Shown here piece after piece: positions 1 through 5,546 of a stretch of DNA of 6,312 nucleotides. The DNA is from Alcanivorax sp. (GTDB taxonomy: Bacteria > Pseudomonadota > Gammaproteobacteria > Pseudomonadales > Alcanivoracaceae): positions 1-6,312 of the forward strand of contig SLJS01000119.1 in the NCBI GenBank assembly GCA_007135015.1, written 5' to 3'. A model generated the notes under the pieces. That model searched no databases. It worked only from the letters and a program-made list of their open reading frames with translations, and was not told the origin of the DNA. Every line of letters begins with the position of its first letter. The first letter of the stretch is position 1. The translations under genes and the position numbers were made by a program.

Positions 1-6
1 ACACTG

Positions 7-41
7 TATAAACCAGATAAACCGGTACCAGGGAAGGAGGT
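7..41 (+). promoter_or_regulatory. Candidate -10 box and strong Shine-Dalgarno for the exported TPR/coiled-coil gene
   Basis: TATAAA at 7-12 resembles a sigma-70 -10 box. Any -35 element would lie outside the window, so the promoter cannot be judged. AAGGAGGT at 34-41 is a near-perfect anti-16S match and ends 7 nt before the GTG at 49. This fixes GTG 49 as the start rather than the in-frame ATG at 64. Confidence 0.5.
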
Positions 42-48
42 ACGAACC

Positions 49-1266
49 GTGATCCCGACGTCGATGCAACGAGCCGGACTGTCTGTGCTGGCGCTCCTTG
101 CACTCGTGTACCCGAACATTGTCAATGCAGAAACCCCCGACCCCGTCGAAACCTGTCTCGCTTCCGGGCAGCTGGCGAAGGACTACCAGGCCGAGGACCA
201 GCCCGTGGTAGAGATGCTCGTGGCTGAGGTGGAGGTGACGCCGGAGCAGGCGGTCACCCGGCTGCGGAACTGGCTGCCGGAGGCCGACCGCTCGAGCCGC
301 AGCGAACATGTGGTGTTGCGCAATCACGCCCGGGTCTGGCTGGCCGCCCGCCATCTGGAGGCCGGGAACTACCGGCGCGCACGCAGCCTTCTGTCCGAAG
401 TGCAGCTCGACAGCCCGGTAGCCGTGCGCGCGGCCCTGCTGATCGCGGAGTCCTGGCGGCTGCAAGGCAACCCGGACATGGCACAGGCCTGGACCCGCCG
501 GGTAGCCCAGCGCTACTCGGCAAGCCCGCTGGCGCTGGAGGGGCTGCTGCTGATCGCCTCGGACATGGAGAAGGAAGGACAACTCCACCAGGCCCGGGCG
601 CTATACAACCTGGTCATGGGCCAGGTACTTCGCAACCTCCACGAGCTCGGCAACCTGGTTTCCGGGGGCGAATCCATGGTGGATGCGCTGCTGAACGTAC
701 GCCTTGACGAAAGCCGGGAGGTGGGCAGTGAACTCATCCGGGTCTTTCTTACAGAGCCCGACGCGGATTCACTCGGCCATCTTCGCGAGATTGTCGAGGC
801 ACGCCGGACACTGGAATGCATGGAGCAGGAGGAAGCTCGCATCCGGGAACATGCCATGAGGGCCTCCGAACAGCGCACCAATATCGGCTCCTTCGAGACC
901 GCCATTCGCCGGGAGAAGCTTGAACTGCGCGAGGAACTGCGCGCACTTCGCAGCGAAACGGACCCGGCGGTACAGGAGGAAATCGCCGAACTGGAACAGC
1001 AGCTGGCGGCGCTGGAAGAGCGCCACCGCACGCTGCGAGAGCAACGCGGCCAGGTTCCTGATGACACCCTGGCGCGTCGCCGGGCATTGCGTGAACACAG
1101 CGAGGAAATGGAAGAAAGGATCCGCGCCAACCGCGAGAAGGTGGCCCGGGACCTGCAGCAGGTCGCCGAAACCCTGCGCAACCGCTATCGGGACGTGGCC
1201 GGCGAAAGTCAGCTCGCGCGCAGTGACCTGTTGCAGCGCATGGCCCTGCGCCGCGCGGAGAAATGA
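49..1266 (+). CDS. Exported protein with TPR-like repeats and C-terminal coiled coil, function unknown
   Basis: The GTG start at 49 follows an ideal Shine-Dalgarno at 7-nt spacing and gives 405 residues. Residues 1-27 form a signal peptide: an arginine at position 8, a hydrophobic core (about 10-20), then VNA before a likely signal peptidase I cut at 27/28. The mature protein is therefore probably periplasmic. Residues about 92-195 hold three helix pairs with TPR-like small/large spacing (for example HLEAGNYRRARSLL, then SWRLQGNPDMAQAW, then MEKEGQLHQARALY). Residues about 245-385 are very rich in E, R, L, Q and A with heptad character, and predict a long coiled coil. The mature chain has only two cysteines, C36 and C257, which could form a disulfide. 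I see no enzyme motif. TPR plus coiled coil suggests a scaffold or partner-binding protein of the envelope, but that is inference. The gene is convergent with the small TPR gene, only 15 bp away. It is certain as a gene and unassigned in function. Confidence 0.93.
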   Translation: MIPTSMQRAGLSVLALLALVYPNIVNAETPDPVETCLASGQLAKDYQAEDQPVVEMLVAEVEVTPEQAVTRLRNWLPEADRSSRSEHVVLRNHARVWLAARHLEAGNYRRARSLLSEVQLDSPVAVRAALLIAESWRLQGNPDMAQAWTRRVAQRYSASPLALEGLLLIASDMEKEGQLHQARALYNLVMGQVLRNLHELGNLVSGGESMVDALLNVRLDESREVGSELIRVFLTEPDADSLGHLREIVEARRTLECMEQEEARIREHAMRASEQRTNIGSFETAIRREKLELREELRALRSETDPAVQEEIAELEQQLAALEERHRTLREQRGQVPDDTLARRRALREHSEEMEERIRANREKVARDLQQVAETLRNRYRDVAGESQLARSDLLQRMALRRAEK

Positions 1267-1281
1267 GCCCCGGGCGGAGCC

Positions 1282-1605
1282 CTATTCGGGCACCCGCCTC
1301 TGCCCGAGTACGCGGCGCCCCGCCCGCGTGAGCGCGGCCAGCAGATGGAAGGTACCGAGCGGCGCCGAGGTCAGCAACACATTGTCCCGGGTCCAGGCGA
1401 CCCAGCGCCCGGTTTCCCGGTGCAGCGGGCAGAGCTTTTCATGAGCCAGTCGATGCCAGCGCGGCAGGTCCACCACCAGATCATGGGCTCCCCGGTACAG
1501 GCGCAGGGCGGCGGAGTAATCCCCCCGCCGGAAGGCATGGTCGCCCTCGTGCCAGCATTTCTTTGCCAGCCGCACACGCTCGGCCGGCGTCTTTTCCCTT
1601 TCCAT
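1282..1605 (-). CDS. Small TPR-like protein, function unknown
   Basis: I chose the ATG at 1605 (107 residues). A GTG at 1635 would add ten residues, but it has no good ribosome site and lies against the tandem repeat. The ATG has GGAG 11 nt upstream, which is a longer spacing than usual. Residues 12-42 fit a TPR helix pair: W18, G21, F25, G28-D29-Y30, A33, Y37 and A40 fall at consensus positions. A second helical stretch rich in H, R and W follows (about 48-70), then a hydrophobic segment (about 76-97) and a basic tail. There is no signal peptide, so it is likely cytoplasmic. It lies 53 nt downstream of the methyltransferase stop on the same strand and is probably co-transcribed with it. One TPR is too little for a stable array on its own, so it may bind a partner. 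No specific function is visible. Confidence 0.78.
   Translation of the reverse strand: MEREKTPAERVRLAKKCWHEGDHAFRRGDYSAALRLYRGAHDLVVDLPRWHRLAHEKLCPLHRETGRWVAWTRDNVLLTSAPLGTFHLLAALTRAGRRVLGQRRVPE
1283..1310. terminator. Stem-loop at the convergent gene ends
   Basis: TATTCGGGC (1283-1291) pairs with GCCCGAGTA (1302-1310), a 9-bp stem with one G-T wobble and a 10-nt loop. It starts 16 nt after the stop of the exported TPR gene and overlaps the last codons and stop of the minus-strand TPR gene. No T-tract follows on either strand, so it is not a classic intrinsic terminator. It could still act as a bidirectional 3' end structure. Confidence 0.35.
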
Positions 1606-1636
1606 GGTTGCGCATACTCCGTTTGCGTTTTCCACC

Positions 1637-1670
1637 AGCGGTTCTCTTAGCGGTTCTCTTAGCGGTTCTT
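1637..1670. repeat. 12-bp tandem repeat, 2.8 copies, spanning the methyltransferase stop codon
   Basis: The unit AGCGGTTCTCTT occurs at 1637-1648 and 1649-1660, and a partial copy AGCGGTTCTT follows at 1661-1670. On the minus strand the unit carries the end of the methyltransferase gene (N-R-stop). Because 12 is a multiple of three, the duplication places a second in-frame TAA 12 nt after the first. It probably arose by replication slippage. Confidence 0.95.
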
Positions 1671-2333
1671 CAGGTGTAGCAGGGTCCAGTATCCGAAAGC
1701 ATTCACCGGACTGATGTCCTCCACCGGCAGCCCGGCCATCTCGATGAAATCGTCCAGCTCGAAGTGGGGATGAAAGCCCAGTGCCCGGGACATGGGCGCC
1801 AACATGTTCTCCCCCCGACGCAACAGCCGGTTGCCCTGGCTGGCGAAGTGATTGAGCACGAAGATGTCTCCTCCCGGACGGCAGACCCGGCGGACCTCCC
1901 GGATCATGGCGCGGGGGTCCGGCACCACCGAAGCCACATACATCACCGCCACCTTGTCGTAGGAATCCTCGGCGAACGCCAGCTCCTGGGCATCCATCTC
2001 GATGAGCTGGACATTGTCCAGCTGGTTTCTCTCCACCACTTCCGCGGCCTGCTCGAGCATGTCCGGCGACAGATCGATCCCGGTGATCTCCACATCCTCC
2101 GGGTAACGGGGCAGTGAAAGCCCGGTGCCCACACCCAGCTCCAGCACCCGGTCCCCGGGCTGGCAGTCCATGGCGTCAAGCAGACGCCTGCGTCCGGGTT
2201 CGAAAATCCGGCCGAATACAAGATTATACAGCCGCCCGTAACGCCGGTAGGCGCTGATGACCGATTTGTGATCCAGGGCGCGGCGCCCGTTCGCGCCGGC
2301 CTCCCCGGGGTCCTTTCCACGGGTTTCCGTCAT
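1659..2333 (-). CDS. pmtA: Class I SAM-dependent methyltransferase, PmtA-type phosphatidylethanolamine N-methyltransferase
   Basis: The protein has 224 residues from the ATG at 2333. It has GGGA 8 nt upstream and a perfect TATAAT about 60 bp upstream. A longer reading frame back to GTG 2435 would run through that promoter-like site, so I reject it. Motif I is VLELGVGTGLSLP (63-75), the acidic residue at the end of the second strand is D87 in TGIDLS, D114 follows the third strand, and CRPGG (151-155) and NHF (161-163) come after. The N-terminal pattern AYRRYGRLYNLVFGRIFEPG (29-47) and the motif MYVASVVPDP are typical of the soluble Rhodobacter sphaeroides-type PmtA. That family methylates phosphatidylethanolamine stepwise towards phosphatidylcholine at the inner membrane surface. 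The length fits the family (about 200 residues). The main alternative is a related methyltransferase with another substrate. It probably shares a transcript with the small TPR gene downstream. Confidence 0.9.
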   Translation of the reverse strand: MTETRGKDPGEAGANGRRALDHKSVISAYRRYGRLYNLVFGRIFEPGRRRLLDAMDCQPGDRVLELGVGTGLSLPRYPEDVEITGIDLSPDMLEQAAEVVERNQLDNVQLIEMDAQELAFAEDSYDKVAVMYVASVVPDPRAMIREVRRVCRPGGDIFVLNHFASQGNRLLRRGENMLAPMSRALGFHPHFELDDFIEMAGLPVEDISPVNAFGYWTLLHLKNR

Positions 2334-2394
2334 TACTTGCTCCCGAACCAGAATGTTCGCCCGGGCGGGGAGAGCCCGCTCCCGACCCGGAACC

Positions 2395-2400
2395 ATTATA
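2395..2400 (-). promoter_or_regulatory. Candidate -10 box (TATAAT) upstream of the methyltransferase
   Basis: The minus strand reads TATAAT exactly at 2400-2395, in otherwise GC-rich DNA. Transcription starting about 7 nt downstream would leave a leader of about 55 nt before the ATG at 2333. I see no good -35 hexamer at 16-18 bp, so an activator or a weak promoter is possible. The site suggests that the methyltransferase and TPR pair can be transcribed independently of the thioesterase. Confidence 0.45.
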
Positions 2401-2456
2401 CCTGTTGTGGGTACCAGGATTGCATGAAACTGCACGGCACCCGGGCACCCGCCGGC

Positions 2457-2469
2457 GCCGCGGGGCGGC
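2457..2469. other. Short GC-rich hairpin between thioesterase and methyltransferase genes
   Basis: GCCGC (2457-2461) and GCGGC (2465-2469) form a 5-bp stem with a 3-nt loop, 40 bp past the thioesterase stop. It has no T-tract. It lies in a 176-bp spacer (2334-2509) that otherwise holds only the TATAAT box and GC-rich sequence. Confidence 0.2.
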
Positions 2470-2509
2470 AGGCGCGCACTATATCAGGGAATGACCCCGG
2501 GATTCACCG

Positions 2510-3283
2510 TCAGATGAACATCACGATGGTCTGGCGGCTCAGGGCCACCACCTGCCCGTCCGGCCCCGCCAGACGGGCCTCGGTATGCCCGTATCCGCCG
2601 CCGGCGGCGTCGGTCCGGGCGCGGTACAGCCACCAGTCCGGCGAGCCGAACTCGTGGCGGAGAAACTCGATATTCCAGGTGAGACTGCTACCGGGGGCCG
2701 GCTTCGGATACATGGGCAGCGTCGCCGGCGGCCAGGCATCCACAAGCCCGAGAAGATGCGCCACACCATGACCCGCCGGCGGCTCGCGGAAGCGTACCCG
2801 GCCGCCGATGCGCCCGTCCCCGCCGCCACTGAAGGGCATGCCCCCCTCCACCCAGTTGAATTCGAAATGGCTGGTGAACTCCGGAACCAGCCCCGGCGCC
2901 TGCGGCATCCCCTGTCCGTGCTCCGCCGCCTCCATGGGCGCGAATGGCTCCGGTTCCACCCGGATCACCGATTCCCGGCCGGAACCGAAGCTGCCCAGCA
3001 ACAGGGCCCGGGTTTCACCATCCTGGATCAGGCGGCATTCCGCCTGGGTCACCGAGCCCCCCTCGCGCAGCACCGTGGCGCAGAGCCGTGCCGGGCCGAC
3101 GGTCACCGGGGCCACAAAGGAGATCATCAACGAACGTACCGGCCGCTGAACGTGGCACACCGCCAGGTGCTGATACAGCAATGCCGCCACCAGCCCGCCG
3201 AAACAGGCTCGCCCCTGCATCCACCCGTCCGGGATCAGGATCTCTTCCCGCACTGCCTGTTCCAGCACCCGGTCGAAATGCAC
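2510..3283 (-). CDS. Acyl-CoA thioesterase family protein (double hotdog, 4HBT_3/TesB-like)
   Basis: The protein has 257 residues from a GTG start at 3283, with GGAGGT 5 nt upstream on the minus strand. The family hydrolyses acyl-CoA to free acid and CoA in the cytoplasm. The first hotdog (about 15-102) shows GRACFGGLVAALLYQ and LMISFVAPV, matching the usual GR-x-FGG-x-xAA helix and first long strands. The second (about 135-256) shows LVDAWPPA, SLTWNIEFLR, WWLYRARTDAAGGGYGHTEARL and VVALSRQTIVMF, typical of the PF13622-type C-terminal half. By an alignment recalled by eye, Q251 corresponds to the catalytic glutamine of E. coli TesB. The TesB aspartate position is T202, so the catalytic set differs from TesB. 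There is no signal peptide. It is divergent from the ferritin-like gene and lies upstream of the methyltransferase on the same strand. Substrate length cannot be read from sequence. Confidence 0.9.
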   Translation of the reverse strand: MHFDRVLEQAVREEILIPDGWMQGRACFGGLVAALLYQHLAVCHVQRPVRSLMISFVAPVTVGPARLCATVLREGGSVTQAECRLIQDGETRALLLGSFGSGRESVIRVEPEPFAPMEAAEHGQGMPQAPGLVPEFTSHFEFNWVEGGMPFSGGGDGRIGGRVRFREPPAGHGVAHLLGLVDAWPPATLPMYPKPAPGSSLTWNIEFLRHEFGSPDWWLYRARTDAAGGGYGHTEARLAGPDGQVVALSRQTIVMFI

Positions 3284-3374
3284 GCTCCACCTCCATTACC
3301 CGCCCGCTCACGAAAGCCGCAAAGTGTCCACCAGCGGCGCCGCCGGAGCAATGACCCGGCTGATGAAACACTGC

Positions 3375-3403
3375 TTGACGCAGGTCATGATGCCAACGGT
3401 AAT
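3375..3403 (+). promoter_or_regulatory. Candidate sigma-70 promoter for the ferritin-like gene
   Basis: TTGACG at 3375-3380 (5 of 6 to consensus) and GGTAAT at 3398-3403 (4 of 6) are 17 bp apart. An unusually A-rich stretch follows at 3401-3409. The site sits in the 144-bp spacer between the divergent thioesterase and ferritin-like genes and would give a leader of about 18 nt. I found no comparable promoter for the thioesterase on the other strand. Confidence 0.45.
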
Positions 3404-3427
3404 AAAAAAGGATTATGGGGCAACACC

Positions 3428-3916
3428 ATGATGAATGAGCCGCTGCAGGAGACGCTCATGCGATTCAGAACCGTACAGGACATCCTCGACTGGACCCGGA
3501 CCTACCACCATCACCTGGCGGAGGGCTACCGGCAGCTTTCCGGCTCCAGTAGCCGGGAGCGGGCCAGAATGCTCCTTGATTATCTGGCCGACCATCAGGA
3601 GAAACTCGAACGGGGAATCCGGGAGTATGAAACGGATGCGGCGGACAAGCTCCTGCGCACCTGGTTCCAGGACGTGCGCGAAACGCCCCTGCCCGAGTCG
3701 CTGGACAAGGCGGACCAGACCCTGCGGGATGCCGATACCCCACAGATCATGTACATGGCAATGGAGTTTCACGATGTACTGATCCGACTCTACACGGACC
3801 TTGCCCGTCAGGCGCCGACGGGCGACCTGCGCCAGCTTTTCACCGGACTGGCCGACATGGAGAATCACGAGAAGATGCGCATGGTCCGCGACGCCATGCG
3901 ATTCGAGGATCTGTAA
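3428..3916 (+). CDS. Ferritin-like (rubrerythrin-type) helical protein with internal duplication
   Basis: The start is one of the two adjacent ATG codons at 3428 and 3431. I use 3428, with a weak GGGG 7 nt upstream, giving 162 residues. The frame stays open far upstream, but that part is antisense to the thioesterase and is not coding. The protein is almost entirely alpha-helical in composition, with four likely helices at about 15-37, 43-68, 104-127 and 133-157. The two halves align without gaps at an offset of 88 residues, with ten identities over 19-55 against 107-143 (including H27/H115, Y34/Y122 and the LAD motifs at 53-55/141-143). This fits a ferritin-like four-helix bundle built from two hairpins. 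E113, H115, E145 and H147 sit where metal ligands might be, but the classic paired E...E-x-x-H sites are not intact, so metal binding is unproven. There is no signal peptide. The dehydrogenase start lies 56 nt downstream and may be in the same operon. Confidence 0.85.
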   Translation: MMNEPLQETLMRFRTVQDILDWTRTYHHHLAEGYRQLSGSSSRERARMLLDYLADHQEKLERGIREYETDAADKLLRTWFQDVRETPLPESLDKADQTLRDADTPQIMYMAMEFHDVLIRLYTDLARQAPTGDLRQLFTGLADMENHEKMRMVRDAMRFEDL

Positions 3917-3940
3917 ACGCCTCGCGCGGGCTGATTGACA

Positions 3941-3956
3941 GGCTGTTGAGACAGCC
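3941..3956 (+). promoter_or_regulatory. Perfect hairpin between ferritin-like and dehydrogenase genes
   Basis: GGCTGT (3941-3946), loop TGAG, and ACAGCC (3951-3956) form a perfect 6-bp stem with a 4-nt loop. It lies directly after an exact TTGACA (3935-3940) and 4 nt before the AGGAG ribosome site (3961-3965) of the dehydrogenase. No -10 box follows at 16-18 bp, so TTGACA may be coincidental. The dyad could be an operator, an intercistronic RNA hairpin or a weak terminator. Confidence 0.35.
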
Positions 3957-3972
3957 ATTCAGGAGATACTTC

Positions 3973-5019
3973 ATGCGCGCAATGGTGCTCCGCGAGATCA
4001 GCCAGGTCACCGAAACCTCGGAACCCCTTTTACTGGAGGACTGGCCGCAACCGCGGCCCGGCCCCGGCGAAGTGCTGCTGCGGGTCCATTGCTGCGGGGT
4101 CTGCCATACCGAGCTCGACGAAATCGAGGGCCGCGCCGCCCCGCCCGCCCTGCCGGTGATCCCCGGCCACGAGGCGGTCGGCGAGATCATCGAGCATGGC
4201 GCCGGCGTGGGTGAGCCGGCCGTCGGCACCCGGGTGGGCGTGGCCTGGATTTTCAGCGCCTGCGGCGAATGCAGCCTCTGCCTCCGCGGCGAGGAAAACC
4301 TCTGCCCGCGTTTCCGGGCCACGGGCCGGGACGCCCACGGCGGCTATGCGGAATACATGAGCGTGCCCGCCGCCTTCGTGCACCCGCTGCCCGAGGCCAT
4401 TGCCGACGAGGATGCCGCCCCGATGCTCTGCGCCGGCGCCATAGGCCGCCGCAGCCTGCGCCTGACGGGCATTGCCAATGGCCAGGTGCTGGGGCTGACC
4501 GGCTTCGGCGGCTCCAATCATCAGGTGCTGGACCTCGCCCGCTGTCTCTACCCCGACAGCCCCATCCTCGTCTGGGCCCGGGACCCGCAACAGCGCCGCC
4601 AGGCCCTGGAGGCCGGGGCCCGCTGGGCCGGGGATACCATGGAACGAGCCCCCCTTGAGGCCGATGCCATCATCGACACGACCCCGGTATGGAAACCGGT
4701 GCTGGCTGCACTCGAATTCCTGGCGCCCGGCGGCAGGCTGGTGATCAACGCAATCCGCAAGGAAAGCCGGGACCGGCACCTGCTGGCGGATCTGGACTAT
4801 GCACAGCAGCTGTGGAAGGAGAAGGAAATCAAGTCCGTGGCCAACGTAACCCGGGCCGACGTCCGCGAATTCCTGCAGTTGGCGGCGGAACACGGCCTGC
4901 GCCCGAAGACCGAAACCCTGCCCCTGGCGGAGGCCAACCGCGCCCTGCGGGAGCTGCGCACCGGTCCGATACGCGGTGCGAAGGTGTTGAAGATGTTGCC
5001 GGCGGTCGGCGGCCGGTAG
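3973..5019 (+). CDS. Zinc-dependent alcohol dehydrogenase (medium-chain dehydrogenase/reductase)
   Basis: The ATG at 3973 has AGGAG 7 nt upstream and gives 348 residues, the usual size. It oxidises alcohols or reduces aldehydes with a nicotinamide cofactor in the cytoplasm. The GroES-like domain carries the catalytic zinc ligands C44 (in CGVCHTELD) and GHE (H66, E67), with C153 in MLCAG as the likely third protein ligand. The structural zinc lobe is complete: C97, C100, C103 and C111 (C-x2-C-x2-C-x7-C). The cofactor turn is LTGFGGSNHQVLDLAR rather than the common GLGGVG. This G-x-G-x-S-x-H form belongs to the AdhA-like, propanol-preferring branch. The end of the next strand reads VWARDPQQR, with arginine where NAD-specific enzymes usually carry aspartate, so NADP use is possible. 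It lies downstream of the ferritin-like gene and is convergent with the acyl-CoA-binding protein gene. The exact substrate is unknown. Confidence 0.94.
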   Translation: MRAMVLREISQVTETSEPLLLEDWPQPRPGPGEVLLRVHCCGVCHTELDEIEGRAAPPALPVIPGHEAVGEIIEHGAGVGEPAVGTRVGVAWIFSACGECSLCLRGEENLCPRFRATGRDAHGGYAEYMSVPAAFVHPLPEAIADEDAAPMLCAGAIGRRSLRLTGIANGQVLGLTGFGGSNHQVLDLARCLYPDSPILVWARDPQQRRQALEAGARWAGDTMERAPLEADAIIDTTPVWKPVLAALEFLAPGGRLVINAIRKESRDRHLLADLDYAQQLWKEKEIKSVANVTRADVREFLQLAAEHGLRPKTETLPLAEANRALRELRTGPIRGAKVLKMLPAVGGR

Positions 5020-5021
5020 TC

Positions 5022-5079
5022 GGCGGACAGTGCCGCCAAGCGCCGGATGCCGCCGTCCGGCCGCCGCGCCGTCAGGCGC
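5022..5079. terminator. Cluster of three GC-rich stem-loops between convergent genes
   Basis: The spacer holds GGCGG/CCGCC (5022-5026 and 5033-5037), GCCGGA/TCCGGC (5042-5047 and 5056-5061), and GCGCC/GGCGC (5066-5070 and 5075-5079). The last is followed on the + strand by TATTTGT, the nearest thing to a T-tract. Together they could end transcription from the dehydrogenase and, read on the other strand, from the acyl-CoA-binding protein gene. In DNA this GC-rich some pairing is expected by chance. Confidence 0.4.
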
Positions 5080-5342
5080 TATTTGTGCGTCTTCAGCAAT
5101 TCCTGGACCTTGTCCACGTACTTCTGCATGGCCTCTTCGCTCGAGGTCCCCTTGAGCTTCGCCCAGGCGTCGTACTTGGCGCGATTGACCATGTCCATCA
5201 TGCCGGGACGCTTACCGGAAACGTCGCCCTCGACCGCCTGCTTGTAGTGCGCGTACAGAAAGAGCATGTCCTCGTTGGAGGGCCTGGAGGTCAGGGTCTT
5301 TACGTCCTGCTGGGCCTGCTCGAAACTCTGCTTGTCCGCCAT
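5079..5342 (-). CDS. Acyl-CoA-binding protein (ACBP)
   Basis: The ATG at 5342 has GGGGAG 8 nt upstream on the minus strand and gives 87 residues, the same length as classic ACBP. The protein binds long-chain acyl-CoA in the cytoplasm as a four-helix bundle and buffers or delivers it to enzymes. Hallmarks are all present: MLFLYAHYKQAVEGD (26-40), RPGMMD (45-50), AKYDAWAKLKGTSSEEAM (55-72) and YVDKV (75-79). The ligand-contacting residues known from bovine ACBP (Y28, Y31, K32, K54, Y73) correspond here to Y30, Y33, K34, K56 and Y75. A longer frame back to 5477 adds low-complexity basic sequence with no ribosome site, so I reject it. ACBP is common in eukaryotes but patchy in bacteria. It fits with the thioesterase and phospholipid methyltransferase in this window, although it has its own transcription unit. 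Confidence 0.96.
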   Translation of the reverse strand: MADKQSFEQAQQDVKTLTSRPSNEDMLFLYAHYKQAVEGDVSGKRPGMMDMVNRAKYDAWAKLKGTSSEEAMQKYVDKVQELLKTHK

Positions 5343-5404
5343 GCCTGCATCTCCCCTTTCAGATCGTTTATCGGACCGGAACGCCAGCGGGCAGCGCCCG
5401 CGGG

Positions 5405-5444
5405 CGGCCACAGTATAGCCGCAGCCCCGTGACCACGGCCACAG
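5405..5444 (-). promoter_or_regulatory. Candidate control region of the acyl-CoA-binding protein gene
   Basis: The minus strand carries TATACT at 5417-5412, a possible -10 box about 70 bp before the ATG, with no good -35. It sits between two copies of the 9-bp direct repeat CGGCCACAG (5405-5413 and 5436-5444) whose starts are 31 bp apart, about three helical turns. A 12-bp dyad, CCGTG-AC-CACGG (5427-5438), partly overlaps the second copy. The arrangement suggests regulator binding. It lies in the 204-bp divergent spacer 5343-5546. Confidence 0.3.
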
Positions 5445-5546
5445 AACGGATGTACCCTCACCGGAATACGCCTGCAACAGTGGCTGAACCGGTGGTGAAT
5501 CTGCTACCTTGAGCCATTATTGTCAAAGGGATGAGGGTATACGCGA

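Noticed and set aside
513..1181. 222-codon minus-strand open frame antisense to the coiled-coil gene
   Set aside because: The product is a serine and arginine-rich low-complexity sequence, the typical antisense shadow of a gene rich in E, R, L and A codons.
2334..2435. N-terminal extension of the methyltransferase to GTG 2435
   Set aside because: The extension would cover the TATAAT box, has no good ribosome site and makes the protein longer than the PmtA family. ATG 2333 fits better.
2585..3427. Long open + strand extension upstream of the ferritin-like gene
   Set aside because: It is fully antisense to the well-supported thioesterase and then crosses the spacer. Its translation is rich in P, R, H and A with no domain pattern, as expected from GC-rich shadow reading. 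A ribosome site and promoter fit the ATG at 3428.
4030..4893. 287-codon minus-strand open frame inside the dehydrogenase gene
   Set aside because: It mirrors the dehydrogenase codon pattern in high-GC DNA, has no ribosome site, and its product has no recognisable motif.
5343..5477. N-terminal extension of ACBP to 5477
   Set aside because: ACBP of 87 residues is complete from 5342, with a ribosome site at the right spacing. The extension has no domain character and crosses the likely promoter.
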